A program made the position numbers and the translations under genes. A model generated the notes under the pieces. The model searched no databases. It saw only the letters and a program-made list of their open reading frames with translations, and had not been told where the DNA came from. Shown here piece after piece: positions 44,766 through 52,906 of a DNA stretch of 64,000 nucleotides. Every line of letters starts with the position of its first letter. The first letter of the stretch is position 1. Origin of the DNA: Flavobacterium aquaticum (GTDB lineage: Bacteria; Bacteroidota; Bacteroidia; Flavobacteriales; Flavobacteriaceae); the NCBI RefSeq assembly GCF_003259835.1, contig NZ_QLMI01000006.1:149317-213316 (forward strand), given 5' to 3'.

Positions 44766-44854
44766 AGCTATTTGATTTTAAAAATGTTAATGATTGGTTA
44801 AATTGACTTATTTGGGGATTACAAAGTTTGTCATTTGAAACGAGAAATGAAAGT

Positions 44855-44862
44855 CAAACTTA
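44855..44862 (-). promoter_or_regulatory. candidate nrdB-nrdA -7 box
   Basis: The minus strand reads TAAGTTTG (TAnnTTTG). TTG at 44887-44889 is 24 bases upstream, just beyond the usual range. The remaining 266-base interval up to 45032 shows only small hairpins (ACTCACGAGT; CGATAAAAATCG) and no gene. No NrdR box was recognised. Confidence 0.4.
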
Positions 44863-45032
44863 TTCACAATTGAAGCAAGTTTTTAACAAAGCTGAAAATT
44901 GTCAGTAATTTAATATAGGTTTTTAAAATATTGAAAATCAATAAGTTAAAAACAAATAAAACAAGTGTTAAAACCTTGTAAGCAACTGAAAAATAAGCGA
45001 CTCACGAGTGTTTTTAATCGATAAAAATCGGA

Positions 45033-45599
45033 TTATTTTTTCAACTCTTTAGCTACTTTGTCTAATTCGTCAAACCATTGTTGTCCGAATTTTCTAACTA
45101 GTGCTTCTTTCACAAATTGGTACACTGGAACTCCTAATTCTTGTCCTAACGAACAGGCGTCATCGCAAATATGCCATTTGTGGTAATTTACCGCTGCGAA
45201 ATCTGAATATTCTTTAATTCGGATAGGATACAAATGACAAGAAACTGGTTTTTTCCAATCTACAATCCCTTGATTGTAGGCTTGCTCGATTCCACAAAGT
45301 GCCGTTTTTCCGTCGAAAATTACATAAGCACAGTCTTTTCCATCGATAAGTGGTGTTTCTAATTCCCCAAAATCTGAAACCACGTGCGTTCCTTGTTCTT
45401 CAATGGCTTTTATTCCTTCAGGACGAAGAAAGGGTTTTACTTTTGGAAAAATTTCAGCTAAAATTTTGGTTTCTTCCTCATCTAAAGGAGCACCCGCATC
45501 GCCATCCACACAACAAGCACCTTTACAAGCTGACAAATTGCAAACGAATTCTTTTTCTAAGATTTCTTCGGAAACGATGGTTTTATTTAACTGAAACAT
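45033..45599 (-). CDS. DUF3109-family protein
   Basis: A soluble protein of 188 residues, cysteine-rich in the manner of iron-sulfur or zinc proteins: FVCNLSACKGACCVDGDAGAPL (C19, C24, C28, C29), then C-containing DGKDCAYVIFDGKTALCGIEQ, VSCHLYPIRI, and HICDDACSLG. The pattern matches DUF3109, widespread in Bacteroidota and related to YkgJ-type CxxxCxxCC proteins. The function is unknown. A -7 box (TATCTTTG on the minus strand, 45620-45627) lies 20 bases upstream. Confidence 0.9.
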   Translation of the reverse strand: MFQLNKTIVSEEILEKEFVCNLSACKGACCVDGDAGAPLDEEETKILAEIFPKVKPFLRPEGIKAIEEQGTHVVSDFGELETPLIDGKDCAYVIFDGKTALCGIEQAYNQGIVDWKKPVSCHLYPIRIKEYSDFAAVNYHKWHICDDACSLGQELGVPVYQFVKEALVRKFGQQWFDELDKVAKELKK

Positions 45600-45669
45600 A
45601 TTGGGTTTATTTTAAAGTGCAAAGATACGATTTTGAATTCAGAATTTGGAAATAAGACTTTAGAAGTTT

Positions 45670-45700
45670 GGAACACAGATTTTAGAAATAGCTATAATTT
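45670..45700. repeat. dispersed intergenic element, copy 1
   Basis: GGAACACAGATTTTAGAAAT and then AGCTATAATTT resemble the sequence at 52834-52869 (GGAAAACAGATTTT ... TTTTAGAAATTTCTATAAT) apart from an insertion. It lies directly before the tandem repeat. Confidence 0.5.
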
Positions 45701-45703
45701 TTT

Positions 45704-45914
45704 CACAGAGCTACACCGAGATTTTACGATTTTGATTGTGTTGAAAAGAGATACACCGAAACGTTTTAGTTTATATTGGCGCTCTTTGCGTTTAAATTTG
45801 CACAGAGTTACACCGAGCATTTTTGATTTTTATTGTGTTGATATAGAGATACAGCGAGACATTTCACTTTCTTCTTGGCGAACTTTGCGTAAAACTTTGC
45901 GACTTTGCGTTTAA
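45704..45914. repeat. diverged tandem repeat of about 97 bases, two copies
   Basis: Copy 1 (45704-45800) and copy 2 (45801-45914) align along their length: CACAGAG(C/T)TACACCGAG, then TTTGATTGTGTTGA or TTTTATTGTGTTGA, then AGAGATACA(C/G)CGA, then GGCG..CTTTGCGT. Copy 2 has extra CTTTGCGTAAAA and CTTTGCGA units. The 435-base gap 45600-46034 holds no gene apart from this. It resembles the widespread non-coding CTTTGCG/CACAGAG repeats of Bacteroidota genomes. Confidence 0.75.
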
Positions 45915-46007
45915 ATCTACACATTACTTGAACTTGCTCTTGTTCTTGATTTTTCTTGCAATTGATAATGTATCGTTAAATTAGAAACGTTCTTTATTCA
46001 ATATCCT

Positions 46008-46015
46008 TATATTTG
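46008..46015 (+). promoter_or_regulatory. candidate marC operon -7 box
   Basis: TATATTTG, a full match to TAnnTTTG, ends 19 bases before the marC ATG. The -33 position has no clear TTG. Confidence 0.45.
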
Positions 46016-46034
46016 CACAAATATTCAGCGTTTT

Positions 46035-46616
46035 ATGGAATTAGGAATCAATTGGAAAGACATTTTTACGATCAGCATGATTTTATTTGCTGTGATTGAT
46101 ATTGTGGGAAGTATTCCAATTATTGTGGATTTACGCAGTAAAATGGGCCATATTCAATCAGAAAAACCGACTATTGTTGCGGCTGTGATTATGATTGCCT
46201 TTTTATTTGTAGGTGAAGAAATTCTAAAATTAATTGGTATTGATGCAAATTCGTTTGCAGTTGCCGGTTCGTTTGTGTTATTTTTCCTTGCCTTAGAGAT
46301 GATTTTAGGCATTCGATTATACAAAGAAGACAATCCGAGTACGGCTTCGATAGTTCCGATTGCGTTTCCTTTAATTGCTGGAGCTGGAACCATGACGACT
46401 ATTTTATCACTTCGAGCTGCTTATGACAAGATTAATATTATTATTGCAATTGTTATCAATGTAGTGGTTGTTTATGGCGTATTGAAATCGTCAGGAAAAA
46501 TCGAACGCTTGTTAGGAGTTAATGGATTAGGCGTGATTCGTAAAATATTTGGCGTTATTTTATTGGCGATTGCTGTAAAATTGTTCGCCGCAAATGTTAA
46601 AGGATTATTTATTTAG
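46035..46616 (+). CDS. MarC-family integral membrane protein (UPF0056)
   Basis: An inner-membrane protein of 193 residues with six predicted segments. The family fingerprint is visible: DIVGSIPIIVDL near residue 22 and PIAFPLIAGAGTMTTILSL near 107. Despite the name, a role in multiple antibiotic resistance was withdrawn for E. coli MarC; the function is unknown. It is first of three rightward genes with gaps of 12 bases and a 1-base overlap. Confidence 0.9.
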   Translation: MELGINWKDIFTISMILFAVIDIVGSIPIIVDLRSKMGHIQSEKPTIVAAVIMIAFLFVGEEILKLIGIDANSFAVAGSFVLFFLALEMILGIRLYKEDNPSTASIVPIAFPLIAGAGTMTTILSLRAAYDKINIIIAIVINVVVVYGVLKSSGKIERLLGVNGLGVIRKIFGVILLAIAVKLFAANVKGLFI

Positions 46617-46628
46617 AAATTTATTGAA

Positions 46629-46826
46629 ATGAAAATATTTACTTATGTGGCGGTTGCCATTGCTTTAGCTTTAATTGTTTTTAATCTTTTTCAAATTGAT
46701 TACAGCAATCCGTTTGAAGGAAATAGCACGATTGCTATTATTGGTGTTGTAGCTGGAATTTGCGCAATTCTATTATTAGTATTATTGCGTTTTTCGAAAA
46801 TGATCGAAGAAAAAACTAAACATTAA
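46629..46826 (+). CDS. small two-helix membrane protein, 65 residues
   Basis: Two hydrophobic segments (about 4-20, VAVAIALALIVFNLF; and 35-57, IAIIGVVAGICAILLLVLL) are joined by a short loop (QIDYSNPFEGNST), and the tail is basic. No known family is recognised. Its stop overlaps the next gene's start by one base (TAATG), so it is translated together with the FAD protein. Confidence 0.8.
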   Translation: MKIFTYVAVAIALALIVFNLFQIDYSNPFEGNSTIAIIGVVAGICAILLLVLLRFSKMIEEKTKH

Positions 46827-47434
46827 TGGTTGACGTTTTAATTATTGGCGCTGGAGTTTCAGGCGTTTCGTGTGCATTGATTTTGGGTTCTGCCCAAAAC
46901 AAACCGTTTGCAATGGGTAAAAAGATTGCGATTGTTGCGCACCAAAAAGCGTCTTCACTACAAAATGCCATTTTTAATAACGCTTACGGAATTCCCGCAG
47001 GAAAATTAGGCAGTGAATTATTGGAAGAAAGTTTGGAACATTTGACCAACTCTTATCCACATGTTCAACAAATTCATGGTGAAAAAGTACTTGCTATTTC
47101 AGGTGAAGCTGGAAATTTCATAGTTACTACGAACAAATCTTCGCTCCAAGCTAAAATTGTAGTGATTGCTATTGGTGCTGGAAATCCTTTTACGATTGAA
47201 GGCTTGGAATCGTTTGTAATGCCACATCAAAAAGCCGCTCCCGAGAAAAACAGAATTCAGTTAAAAAACAACGACCACTTGGTTACCGAAGGTATTTATG
47301 TAGCTGGAGTTTTAGCCGGACACAGAAGTCAGCTAAGTATAGCAGCCGGAAGTGGTGCTTCAGTAGCAACCGATATTTTAACTTTGTGGAATAACGGAAA
47401 TCCTGTGCAAGTACATGATGCTTTGGGGAAATAG
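46826..47434 (+). CDS. short FAD/NAD(P)-binding oxidoreductase-like protein
   Basis: A 202-residue protein with an N-terminal dinucleotide fold (VDVLIIGAGVSGVSCALILG, the GxGxxG motif at residues 8-13) and a C-terminal FAD-contacting segment (GIYVAGVLAGHRSQLSIAAGSG). It looks like a thioredoxin-reductase-fold protein, but it is much shorter than the 310-residue family and has no CxxC redox pair and no complete second NAD(P) domain. A minimal form of the fold is common in Bacteroidota. It is last in the marC operon and ends 4 bases from the convergent gene. Confidence 0.8.
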   Translation: MVDVLIIGAGVSGVSCALILGSAQNKPFAMGKKIAIVAHQKASSLQNAIFNNAYGIPAGKLGSELLEESLEHLTNSYPHVQQIHGEKVLAISGEAGNFIVTTNKSSLQAKIVVIAIGAGNPFTIEGLESFVMPHQKAAPEKNRIQLKNNDHLVTEGIYVAGVLAGHRSQLSIAAGSGASVATDILTLWNNGNPVQVHDALGK

Positions 47435-47438
47435 CTTT

Positions 47439-47954
47439 TTATTCTTCTGAATCATCTTCTTCATCATCGAAATTCATTCCTTCTAAAAAATCATCCCAAT
47501 TGATTGGATCTTGATATTCATTAGGGTCTGGCGGAATAGCTCCCAGCGGATTAAACAATTCCCATTCGTCCCAATAATAATTACTCTTGTCAAAACTAGC
47601 TACCCAATTGATAAACAATTCTCTGAATTCGTCGATTTCTTTTCTAATCAACGTAACATAATCGGTATCTCTAAAAGAATCGTGAAATCGTAAACTTCCT
47701 ACTTGAACATATAAATGCATCGCATGATCTCTGATGATTGCCGCATTTTGCATTCGGATGCTATATATATCTCCGCCTTCAGCACCCGCAATTTTAGCAC
47801 AAATTATCGCAGCATCATCTCGCATCATATATTTTGTGGCATTCAAATACTCATCTTCTTCACTAATGGTATTTAAAAGACTGTTTACCAAATCTAAAAT
47901 TAATTCGGCTTTTTTATAAATCGGTAAATCAAATAATTTATCCATTCTACTCAT
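47439..47954 (-). CDS. conserved hypothetical protein, 171 residues
   Basis: A soluble, mostly helical protein with an acidic tail (FDDEEDDSEE). A second ATG three codons in (MDKLFDLPIYKKAELILDLV) is equally possible as start. The central part (MMRDDAAIICAKIAGAEGGDIYSIRMQNAAIIRDHAMHL split as MMRDDAAIICAKIAGAEGG and DIYSIRMQNAAIIRDHAMHL) recalls four-helix-bundle or S23-like families, but I do not assign one. It is last in the leftward operon, 12 bases after the S41 protease. Confidence 0.8.
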   Translation of the reverse strand: MSRMDKLFDLPIYKKAELILDLVNSLLNTISEEDEYLNATKYMMRDDAAIICAKIAGAEGGDIYSIRMQNAAIIRDHAMHLYVQVGSLRFHDSFRDTDYVTLIRKEIDEFRELFINWVASFDKSNYYWDEWELFNPLGAIPPDPNEYQDPINWDDFLEGMNFDDEEDDSEE

Positions 47955-47966
47955 TTTAAATACATT

Positions 47967-49535
47967 TTACTTACTCAACACCTTATTAACCATATTGTCT
48001 TTCTTTAAAATCAATTGGTAATAGGCGTTTTCATTAAAAAGTTGGCGTACAAATTCAGCTTGAAGATAGAATAATACTTTTTCTTTCTGAGTATCTAAAT
48101 TAAAAAGCAAACCGCCTTTTGCCATGTAAGTCTTGAAATCATTGAAATAATTTCCAGAACGTAATTCTTTTTCCAAACTTTCCATCGAAATTTTGTCAAA
48201 CTTTTTGCGGTTTTGATCCAATTGTTCAAACACAAAGTAATTCACTAATCCCGATTGCATCAACATAGTTAAACCTTCTGCTCCGTGCGAATCTTCTAGC
48301 GGAACAAAAATATCAGGCATAATTCCGCCACCACCATAAACGATGCGACCTTTCTTGGTTTTGAATTTTAAACTGTCGGCTATTTTGGCTTTATCTTTTT
48401 CGTACAATTCACCACTTTCGAAGCGTTTATCGAATTCATTAAAATAGTTTTCACCTTTATCCTCGTAAGGTTTTTGAATCGAACGGCCAGATGGTGTGTA
48501 ATATCTAGCAATGGTTAATCGTACTGCCGAACCGTCGCCTAATGGCATTTCGCGTTGTACTAATCCTTTTCCGAAGGAACGTCTTCCGTAAACCAAACCT
48601 CTGTCGTTATCCTGAATCGCTCCTGCTAAAATTTCACTTGCCGAAGCACTGTTTTCGTTTATTAAGATACTGACTTTACCCGTTTCAAAAATCCCTTTTT
48701 CAGTGGCTAAAGTGCTTTCGATTTTATCTTTTTTATTTTTTGTTTTAACGATTAATTCTTTGTTTTTCAAGAATTCATCTGCAATTGCAACGGCTGATTC
48801 CAAATAACCACCACCATTATCACGTAAATCAATAATAATATGTTTTGCGCCTTCTTTTTTTAATTGGGTTAAACCCGATAAAAATTCGTCGTAAGTTTTC
48901 TCAGCAAAGCGATTGATTTTGATGTAACCCGTAGTTTTATCCACCATTTGTGAAACATCTACACTTTTGATTGGAATAACATCACGAGTAACGTTTACGG
49001 CGAATTTCTTTTTTTCAGATTTTCTGTAAACGGTTAATTTTACATTAGAACCTTGTTCGCCTTTTAAGATGGAAAACAATGTATCGGTTTCTAATTTTTT
49101 GTTATACAACTGCAATTTATCAGCGAAAAGAATTCGGTCCCCTGCCTTCAAACCTGCTTTTTCCGAAGGTCCGTTTGCAATGGGTTTTATAATGGTAACC
49201 GAATCGTTATACATGTAGAAATTCACACCAATACCAACAAAATCACCACGCATTTCTTGTTCGACTGCTTCTAATTGACTTTTAGGAATATAAACCGAAT
49301 GGGGATCGAGTTTTTCAAGAATTCCGTTTACGGTTAAATCTACTATCGAATCGGTATTTAAACTATCAACGTATTCTTTTTCGATGAAATCGATGAGTTT
49401 GTTGAGCTTATTTTTATTGGCATTTCGGTTTAAGAAAGCTGTTTCTGTAGAAGGATTGAGTTTACTTCCCAATAACAAACCCACCGCAACAGCTACTGCG
49501 ATTACTATTGGAAAATATACTTTGTTCATTCTCAT
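47967..49535 (-). CDS. S41-family C-terminal processing peptidase
   Basis: An exported periplasmic serine protease of 522 residues, anchored by an N-terminal hydrophobic helix (8-24). A helical N-domain precedes a PDZ domain (about 90-185; GIGVNFYMYNDSVTIIKPI, GDRILFADKL). The S41 core has the oxyanion GGG (LRDNGGGYLESA), the nucleophile serine in NSASASEILA near residue 300 and the base lysine in RSFGKGLVQ about 25 residues later. A C-terminal helical extension follows. It lies one base after the dCMP deaminase gene. Confidence 0.94.
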   Translation of the reverse strand: MRMNKVYFPIVIAVAVAVGLLLGSKLNPSTETAFLNRNANKNKLNKLIDFIEKEYVDSLNTDSIVDLTVNGILEKLDPHSVYIPKSQLEAVEQEMRGDFVGIGVNFYMYNDSVTIIKPIANGPSEKAGLKAGDRILFADKLQLYNKKLETDTLFSILKGEQGSNVKLTVYRKSEKKKFAVNVTRDVIPIKSVDVSQMVDKTTGYIKINRFAEKTYDEFLSGLTQLKKEGAKHIIIDLRDNGGGYLESAVAIADEFLKNKELIVKTKNKKDKIESTLATEKGIFETGKVSILINENSASASEILAGAIQDNDRGLVYGRRSFGKGLVQREMPLGDGSAVRLTIARYYTPSGRSIQKPYEDKGENYFNEFDKRFESGELYEKDKAKIADSLKFKTKKGRIVYGGGGIMPDIFVPLEDSHGAEGLTMLMQSGLVNYFVFEQLDQNRKKFDKISMESLEKELRSGNYFNDFKTYMAKGGLLFNLDTQKEKVLFYLQAEFVRQLFNENAYYQLILKKDNMVNKVLSK

Positions 49536-49536
49536 T

Positions 49537-49965
49537 TTATCTCAAATCTTCAATTAATTCGACCTCAACACCTGCTTTTCTTAAGAAATCAACACCTGAA
49601 GTATCTTTGTATTCTTGATGATACACCACTCTTTTGATTCCCGATTGATGAATTAATTTACTACAATCTTTGCAGGGTGAAAGTGTAATATACAACGTTG
49701 CATCTTCGCACGATTGTGTAGAACGCGCGACTTTTAAAATGGCATTCGCTTCGGCGTGAAGTACGTACCATTTGGTCACATTATCTTCATCTTCGCAACA
49801 ATTTTCAAATCCTGATGGTGTTCCATTGTACCCATCGGAAATAATCATTTTATCTTTCACGATAATCGCCCCAACTTTTTTTCGTTGGCAATAGGATAAA
49901 TTGCCCCATTCTTTGGCAATTCGTAAATAAGCTTTATCGTATTTTTCTCTTTTTTCTTTCTTCAT
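49537..49965 (-). CDS. deoxycytidylate (dCMP) deaminase
   Basis: A zinc deaminase of 142 residues that supplies dUMP for thymidylate synthesis. Zinc motifs are HAEANAI (His and catalytic Glu) and PCKDC (two Cys). The extra cysteine/acid insert NCCEDEDNVTKWYV before the HAE motif is typical of dCMP deaminases rather than cytidine deaminases. The start at 49965 (MKKEKREKYDKAYLRIA) is preferred because its A overlaps the stop of the HupE-like gene (TAATG); an ATG four codons upstream also exists. Confidence 0.9.
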   Translation of the reverse strand: MKKEKREKYDKAYLRIAKEWGNLSYCQRKKVGAIIVKDKMIISDGYNGTPSGFENCCEDEDNVTKWYVLHAEANAILKVARSTQSCEDATLYITLSPCKDCSKLIHQSGIKRVVYHQEYKDTSGVDFLRKAGVEVELIEDLR

Positions 49966-50558
49966 TATCGGTTCCAAATTTCGCTTTCAATAATCATTGG
50001 CAAAACTACGCCAATTATAAATGCTGACATAACTAAAGCCCAATCTCTTTTTGAAAAACGGAAAAAAGTTTGCACGATATAGGAAATTATTAAAAACACT
50101 ACAACTACGATAATTTGCGCAGCTTCAATTCCTAATGCGAATTCTAAAAGTGGCAATAATTTATCCGAAGCATTTCCTGGTAAAATAGTTTTGAAGTAAT
50201 TCGAAAAACCTAGTCCGTGAATGATTCCGAAAAATAATGTTACGATTGCAACAAAGGTGATACTTTCATTTTTCGACGATTTTCCAGCTGTAAAAAGATG
50301 AAAAACGGCAGTTATTAAAATGGTAATTGGAATTAAAAACTCAACCAAACTGGCTTGAATTTGAACCACTCCATAAACCGATAATAGCAAAGCTAAGGTG
50401 TGTCCGATGGTAAAAAGCGACACTAAAACAAAAACATTTTTCCAATCTTTAAAGGCATACGGAATTACCAAAGCCATTAAAAACAAAACGTGGTCGTAAG
50501 CGTTAATATCTAACACATGTTTAAGACCAATATTAAAATACATCCAAAATTCTGACAT
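49965..50558 (-). CDS. HupE/UreJ-family membrane protein
   Basis: An inner-membrane protein of 197 residues with about six segments. The family markers are GLKHVLDINAYDHVLFLMAL near the N-terminus (metal-binding His and Asp) and LFTIGHTLALLL, and GIIHGLGFS. HupE/UreJ proteins are linked to nickel or cobalt import, but most Bacteroidota members have no urease or hydrogenase neighbour, as here. The start at 50558 (MSEFWMYFNIGLKHVLD) is preferred over one nine codons upstream. It is first in the operon with a good promoter. Confidence 0.88.
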   Translation of the reverse strand: MSEFWMYFNIGLKHVLDINAYDHVLFLMALVIPYAFKDWKNVFVLVSLFTIGHTLALLLSVYGVVQIQASLVEFLIPITILITAVFHLFTAGKSSKNESITFVAIVTLFFGIIHGLGFSNYFKTILPGNASDKLLPLLEFALGIEAAQIIVVVVFLIISYIVQTFFRFSKRDWALVMSAFIIGVVLPMIIESEIWNR

Positions 50559-50582
50559 AACTACAATTTGTTTGGGGATTTT

Positions 50583-50614
50583 CAAACTTACGATTTATTT
50601 TTAAATCAAAACAA
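50583..50614 (-). promoter_or_regulatory. promoter of the HupE-dCMP deaminase-S41 operon
   Basis: On the minus strand TTG (50612-50614) and TAAGTTTG (50583-50590) are 21 bases apart, matching consensus. The leader to 50558 is about 20 bases. Confidence 0.65.
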
Positions 50615-50643
50615 ATTCTGTATCACAAAAGCATGTGAAATTG

Positions 50644-50675
50644 TTGTAAAAAAATGGATTTTTTGTGTAATTTTG
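50644..50675 (+). promoter_or_regulatory. promoter of the TerB-like gene
   Basis: TTG at 50644-50646, a 21-base spacer and TAATTTTG at 50668-50675. It is back to back with the HupE promoter, about 30 bases apart. Confidence 0.65.
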
Positions 50676-50698
50676 CTTTAATATAAAAAACAAACAAC

Positions 50699-51130
50699 AT
50701 GTCAATTTCAGATTTATTCGATAGCGGTTTTAGAAATAGAAACAAAGGTCACTTTTCAGCAATTGTAAGAGTAGCAATGTCTGATGGAAGTATTTCTCCA
50801 GAAGAGAAACAATTCTTAGATAAATTAGCTATCAAATTAGAAATTTCTCAAGCAGAATATGAAGAAATTTTAGAAAACCCTTTAAAATATCCTGTTAATC
50901 CACCATTAATGCACACGCACCGTTTAGAGCGTTTATACGATTTAGCAAGAATGGTGTATGCTGATCATATTTTAGGTGAAAAACAACAAGATTTATTAAC
51001 ACGTTTTGCTTTAGCTTTAGGATTTACAGCTGGAAACGTAGGTTATATCGTAGATAAAGCGTTAAAATTAGTAGATATGAATGTGGATTTAGACACATTT
51101 ACTTATGAAATGCAACACATGAACAGATAA
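50699..51130 (+). CDS. TerB-family protein
   Basis: A soluble, all-helical protein of 143 residues. The core IVRVAMSDGSISPEEKQFLDKL (residues 22-43) carries the conserved acidic metal-binding pair of TerB-like domains, and a second similar unit appears at ARMVYADHILGEKQQDLLTRF. Tellurite resistance itself needs other ter genes, which are absent here. The role is unknown, probably a metal-sensing or scaffold helper. It is a single-gene unit with a promoter and a terminator. Confidence 0.85.
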   Translation: MSISDLFDSGFRNRNKGHFSAIVRVAMSDGSISPEEKQFLDKLAIKLEISQAEYEEILENPLKYPVNPPLMHTHRLERLYDLARMVYADHILGEKQQDLLTRFALALGFTAGNVGYIVDKALKLVDMNVDLDTFTYEMQHMNR

Positions 51131-51150
51131 TTCAATCTGTTTAAAATACA

Positions 51151-51185
51151 AAAGCACAAATTCTAATGAGTTTGTGCTTTTTTTA
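51151..51185. terminator. bidirectional terminator between the TerB-like gene and fbp
   Basis: AAAGCACAAA (51151-51160) pairs with TTTGTGCTTT (51171-51180), followed by T. It serves both convergent genes. Confidence 0.9.
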
Positions 51186-51204
51186 TTTTTATTATTTAAA
51201 AGAA

Positions 51205-52212
51205 TTACTTCGCTTTCGCCATAAACTCTTCTGCTTTTTCTACCATATTTTTACTTCCGCAGAAGAACGGAACGCGTTGGTGTAACTCAGTTGGTTGAAT
51301 TTCCATGATTCTTTTGTAACCGTCAGAAGCTTTACCACCTGCTTGTTCAGCAATGAATGCCATTGGATTGCATTCGTATAACAAACGTAATTTTCCGTTT
51401 GGCGCTTTTGAACTAGTTGGATATAAATAAATTCCGCCTTTAATCATGTTTCTGTGAAAATCAGAAACTAAACTTCCAATATATCTTGAAGTATAAGGCC
51501 TGTCGCCTTCCTCTAACTGACAATATTTGATGTAATCTTTCACTCCTTGTGGAAAATGAACATAATTTCCTTCATTAATCGAGTAAATTTTTCCGTCTTC
51601 CGAATATTTCATATCAGGATGTGACAAATAAAACGTTCCGATAGCTGGATTCAATGTAAATCCGTTTACGCCATGACCTGTTGTGTAAACCAACATCGTT
51701 GAAGTTCCATAAATTACATAACCTGCCGCTACTTGATTTACTCCTGGTTGCAAGAAATCTTCAATAGTTACTGGAGTTCCAACTGGTGTAATTCTTCTGA
51801 AAACTGAGAAAATTGTTCCTACCGAAACATTCACATCAATATTAGAAGATCCATCCAACGGATCCATCAAAACGACATATTTGTTATTGTGTGAATTATC
51901 CGAACCTGCCACAGTGATAAAATCATCATTTTCTTCCGAACCAATTCCGCATACAATTTCACGATTAATTAAAGTTTGAATAAAAACTTCATTCGCGTAA
52001 ACGTCTAATTTTTGTTGGTCTTCTCCTTGAATGTTTTGTTCTCCAGCTGCACCAACAATATCCACTAATCCGGCTTTGTTTACCTTATAGTTTACTACTT
52101 TAGCTGCCAAACGAATGGAGTTAATAATACGAGATAATTCTCCTGTTGAGTACTGAAACGAATTTTGATGTTCAATAATGAATTCGCCTAACGTTCTATT
52201 TCTTTCTTCCAT
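51205..52212 (-). CDS. fbp: fructose-1,6-bisphosphatase class 1
   Basis: A gluconeogenic enzyme of 335 residues. The metal-binding motif is in [24 protein letters not shown] (DPLDGSSN), and sugar-binding residues follow in [23 protein letters not shown]. The start at 52212 ([16 protein letters not shown]) is chosen to match the family; an ATG at 52269 would add 19 unconserved residues and would cover a near-promoter box (GATATTTG on the minus strand). Length fits the family. Confidence 0.95.
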   Translation of the reverse strand: MEERNRTLGEFIIEHQNSFQYSTGELSRIINSIRLAAKVVNYKVNKAGLVDIVGAAGEQNIQGEDQQKLDVYANEVFIQTLINREIVCGIGSEENDDFITVAGSDNSHNNKYVVLMDPLDGSSNIDVNVSVGTIFSVFRRITPVGTPVTIEDFLQPGVNQVAAGYVIYGTSTMLVYTTGHGVNGFTLNPAIGTFYLSHPDMKYSEDGKIYSINEGNYVHFPQGVKDYIKYCQLEEGDRPYTSRYIGSLVSDFHRNMIKGGIYLYPTSSKAPNGKLRLLYECNPMAFIAEQAGGKASDGYKRIMEIQPTELHQRVPFFCGSKNMVEKAEEFMAKAK

Positions 52213-52278
52213 TTCGAAAACGATGTAGTTGTGTTTAAGGCACAAATATCGTGTTTTTTGTGAAATCATATAAATTAT

Positions 52279-52310
52279 TTGAAAAGATGTTTAAGTTAAT
52301 TTTACTTTTG
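52279..52310 (+). promoter_or_regulatory. promoter of the GNAT gene
   Basis: TTG at 52279-52281, 21 bases, then TACTTTTG at 52303-52310, 16 bases before the ATG. It faces away from fbp. Confidence 0.6.
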
Positions 52311-52326
52311 TAAAAAATTACGAAAA

Positions 52327-52824
52327 ATGATTATCAGAAAAGCCACAAAAAACGACATGCCTTCTGTTTTAGAATTGATTCAAGAATTAGCTACTTTTGA
52401 AAAAGAACCTGATGCAGTTGTCGTTACTGTTGCCGATTTAATTCGTGATGGTTTTTCAGAAAATCCACTTTTTCAATGCTTTGTTGCCGAAGTTGAAAAC
52501 GACCCGAGCGAGAGCGAACAGGCGAAGCAAATTATCGGAATGGCTTTGTACTATTATCGTTATTCGACTTGGAAAGGAAAAACCATTCATTTAGAAGATT
52601 TAATTGTAAAAGAAAACAAACGCGGAACAGGTGCCGGATTTGCGCTTTACAAAGAAATCATCAAACAAGGAAAAACCGAAAATGTCCGTCGAATCGAATG
52701 GAACGTTCTGGATTGGAATACACCAGCCATCGATTTCTATGAAAAATCGGGCGCTAAAGTTTTAGGCGATTGGCGTGTGGTGCATATGAATGAAAACGGA
52801 ATTACTAATTTTTTAAACGAATAA
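52327..52824 (+). CDS. GNAT N-acetyltransferase (SSAT/diamine acetyltransferase-like)
   Basis: A 165-residue acetyltransferase. Motif order fits the spermidine/spermine acetyltransferase branch: IRKATKNDMPSVLELIQELA at the start, IHLEDLIVKENKRGTGAGFAL (acetyl-CoA pyrophosphate loop RGTGAG), and WNVLDWNTPAIDFYEKSGAK. The substrate may be a polyamine or amino acid derivative. A GC-rich stretch encoding NDPSESEQAKQ at about residues 58-68 looks unlike the rest of the gene. Confidence 0.9.
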   Translation: MIIRKATKNDMPSVLELIQELATFEKEPDAVVVTVADLIRDGFSENPLFQCFVAEVENDPSESEQAKQIIGMALYYYRYSTWKGKTIHLEDLIVKENKRGTGAGFALYKEIIKQGKTENVRRIEWNVLDWNTPAIDFYEKSGAKVLGDWRVVHMNENGITNFLNE

Positions 52825-52833
52825 ATCATTTTT

Positions 52834-52880
52834 GGAAAACAGATTTTAAAAATTTTAGAAATTTCTATAATCTGTGTTCC
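52834..52880. repeat. dispersed intergenic element, copy 2, with inverted ends
   Basis: GGAAAACAGAT (52834-52844) and ATCTGTGTTCC (52870-52880) are inverted copies with one mismatch. The interior TTTTAGAAATTTCTATAAT is shared with 45670-45700. It fills most of the gap between the GNAT gene and the aspartate kinase gene. Confidence 0.5.
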
Positions 52881-52906
52881 TAATACAAACACAACTAACT
52901 TTTAAG

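Noticed and set aside
45600..45950. Small open frames between the DUF3109 gene and marC
   Set aside because: They read through the tandem repeat and have repeat-derived composition; not protein-like.
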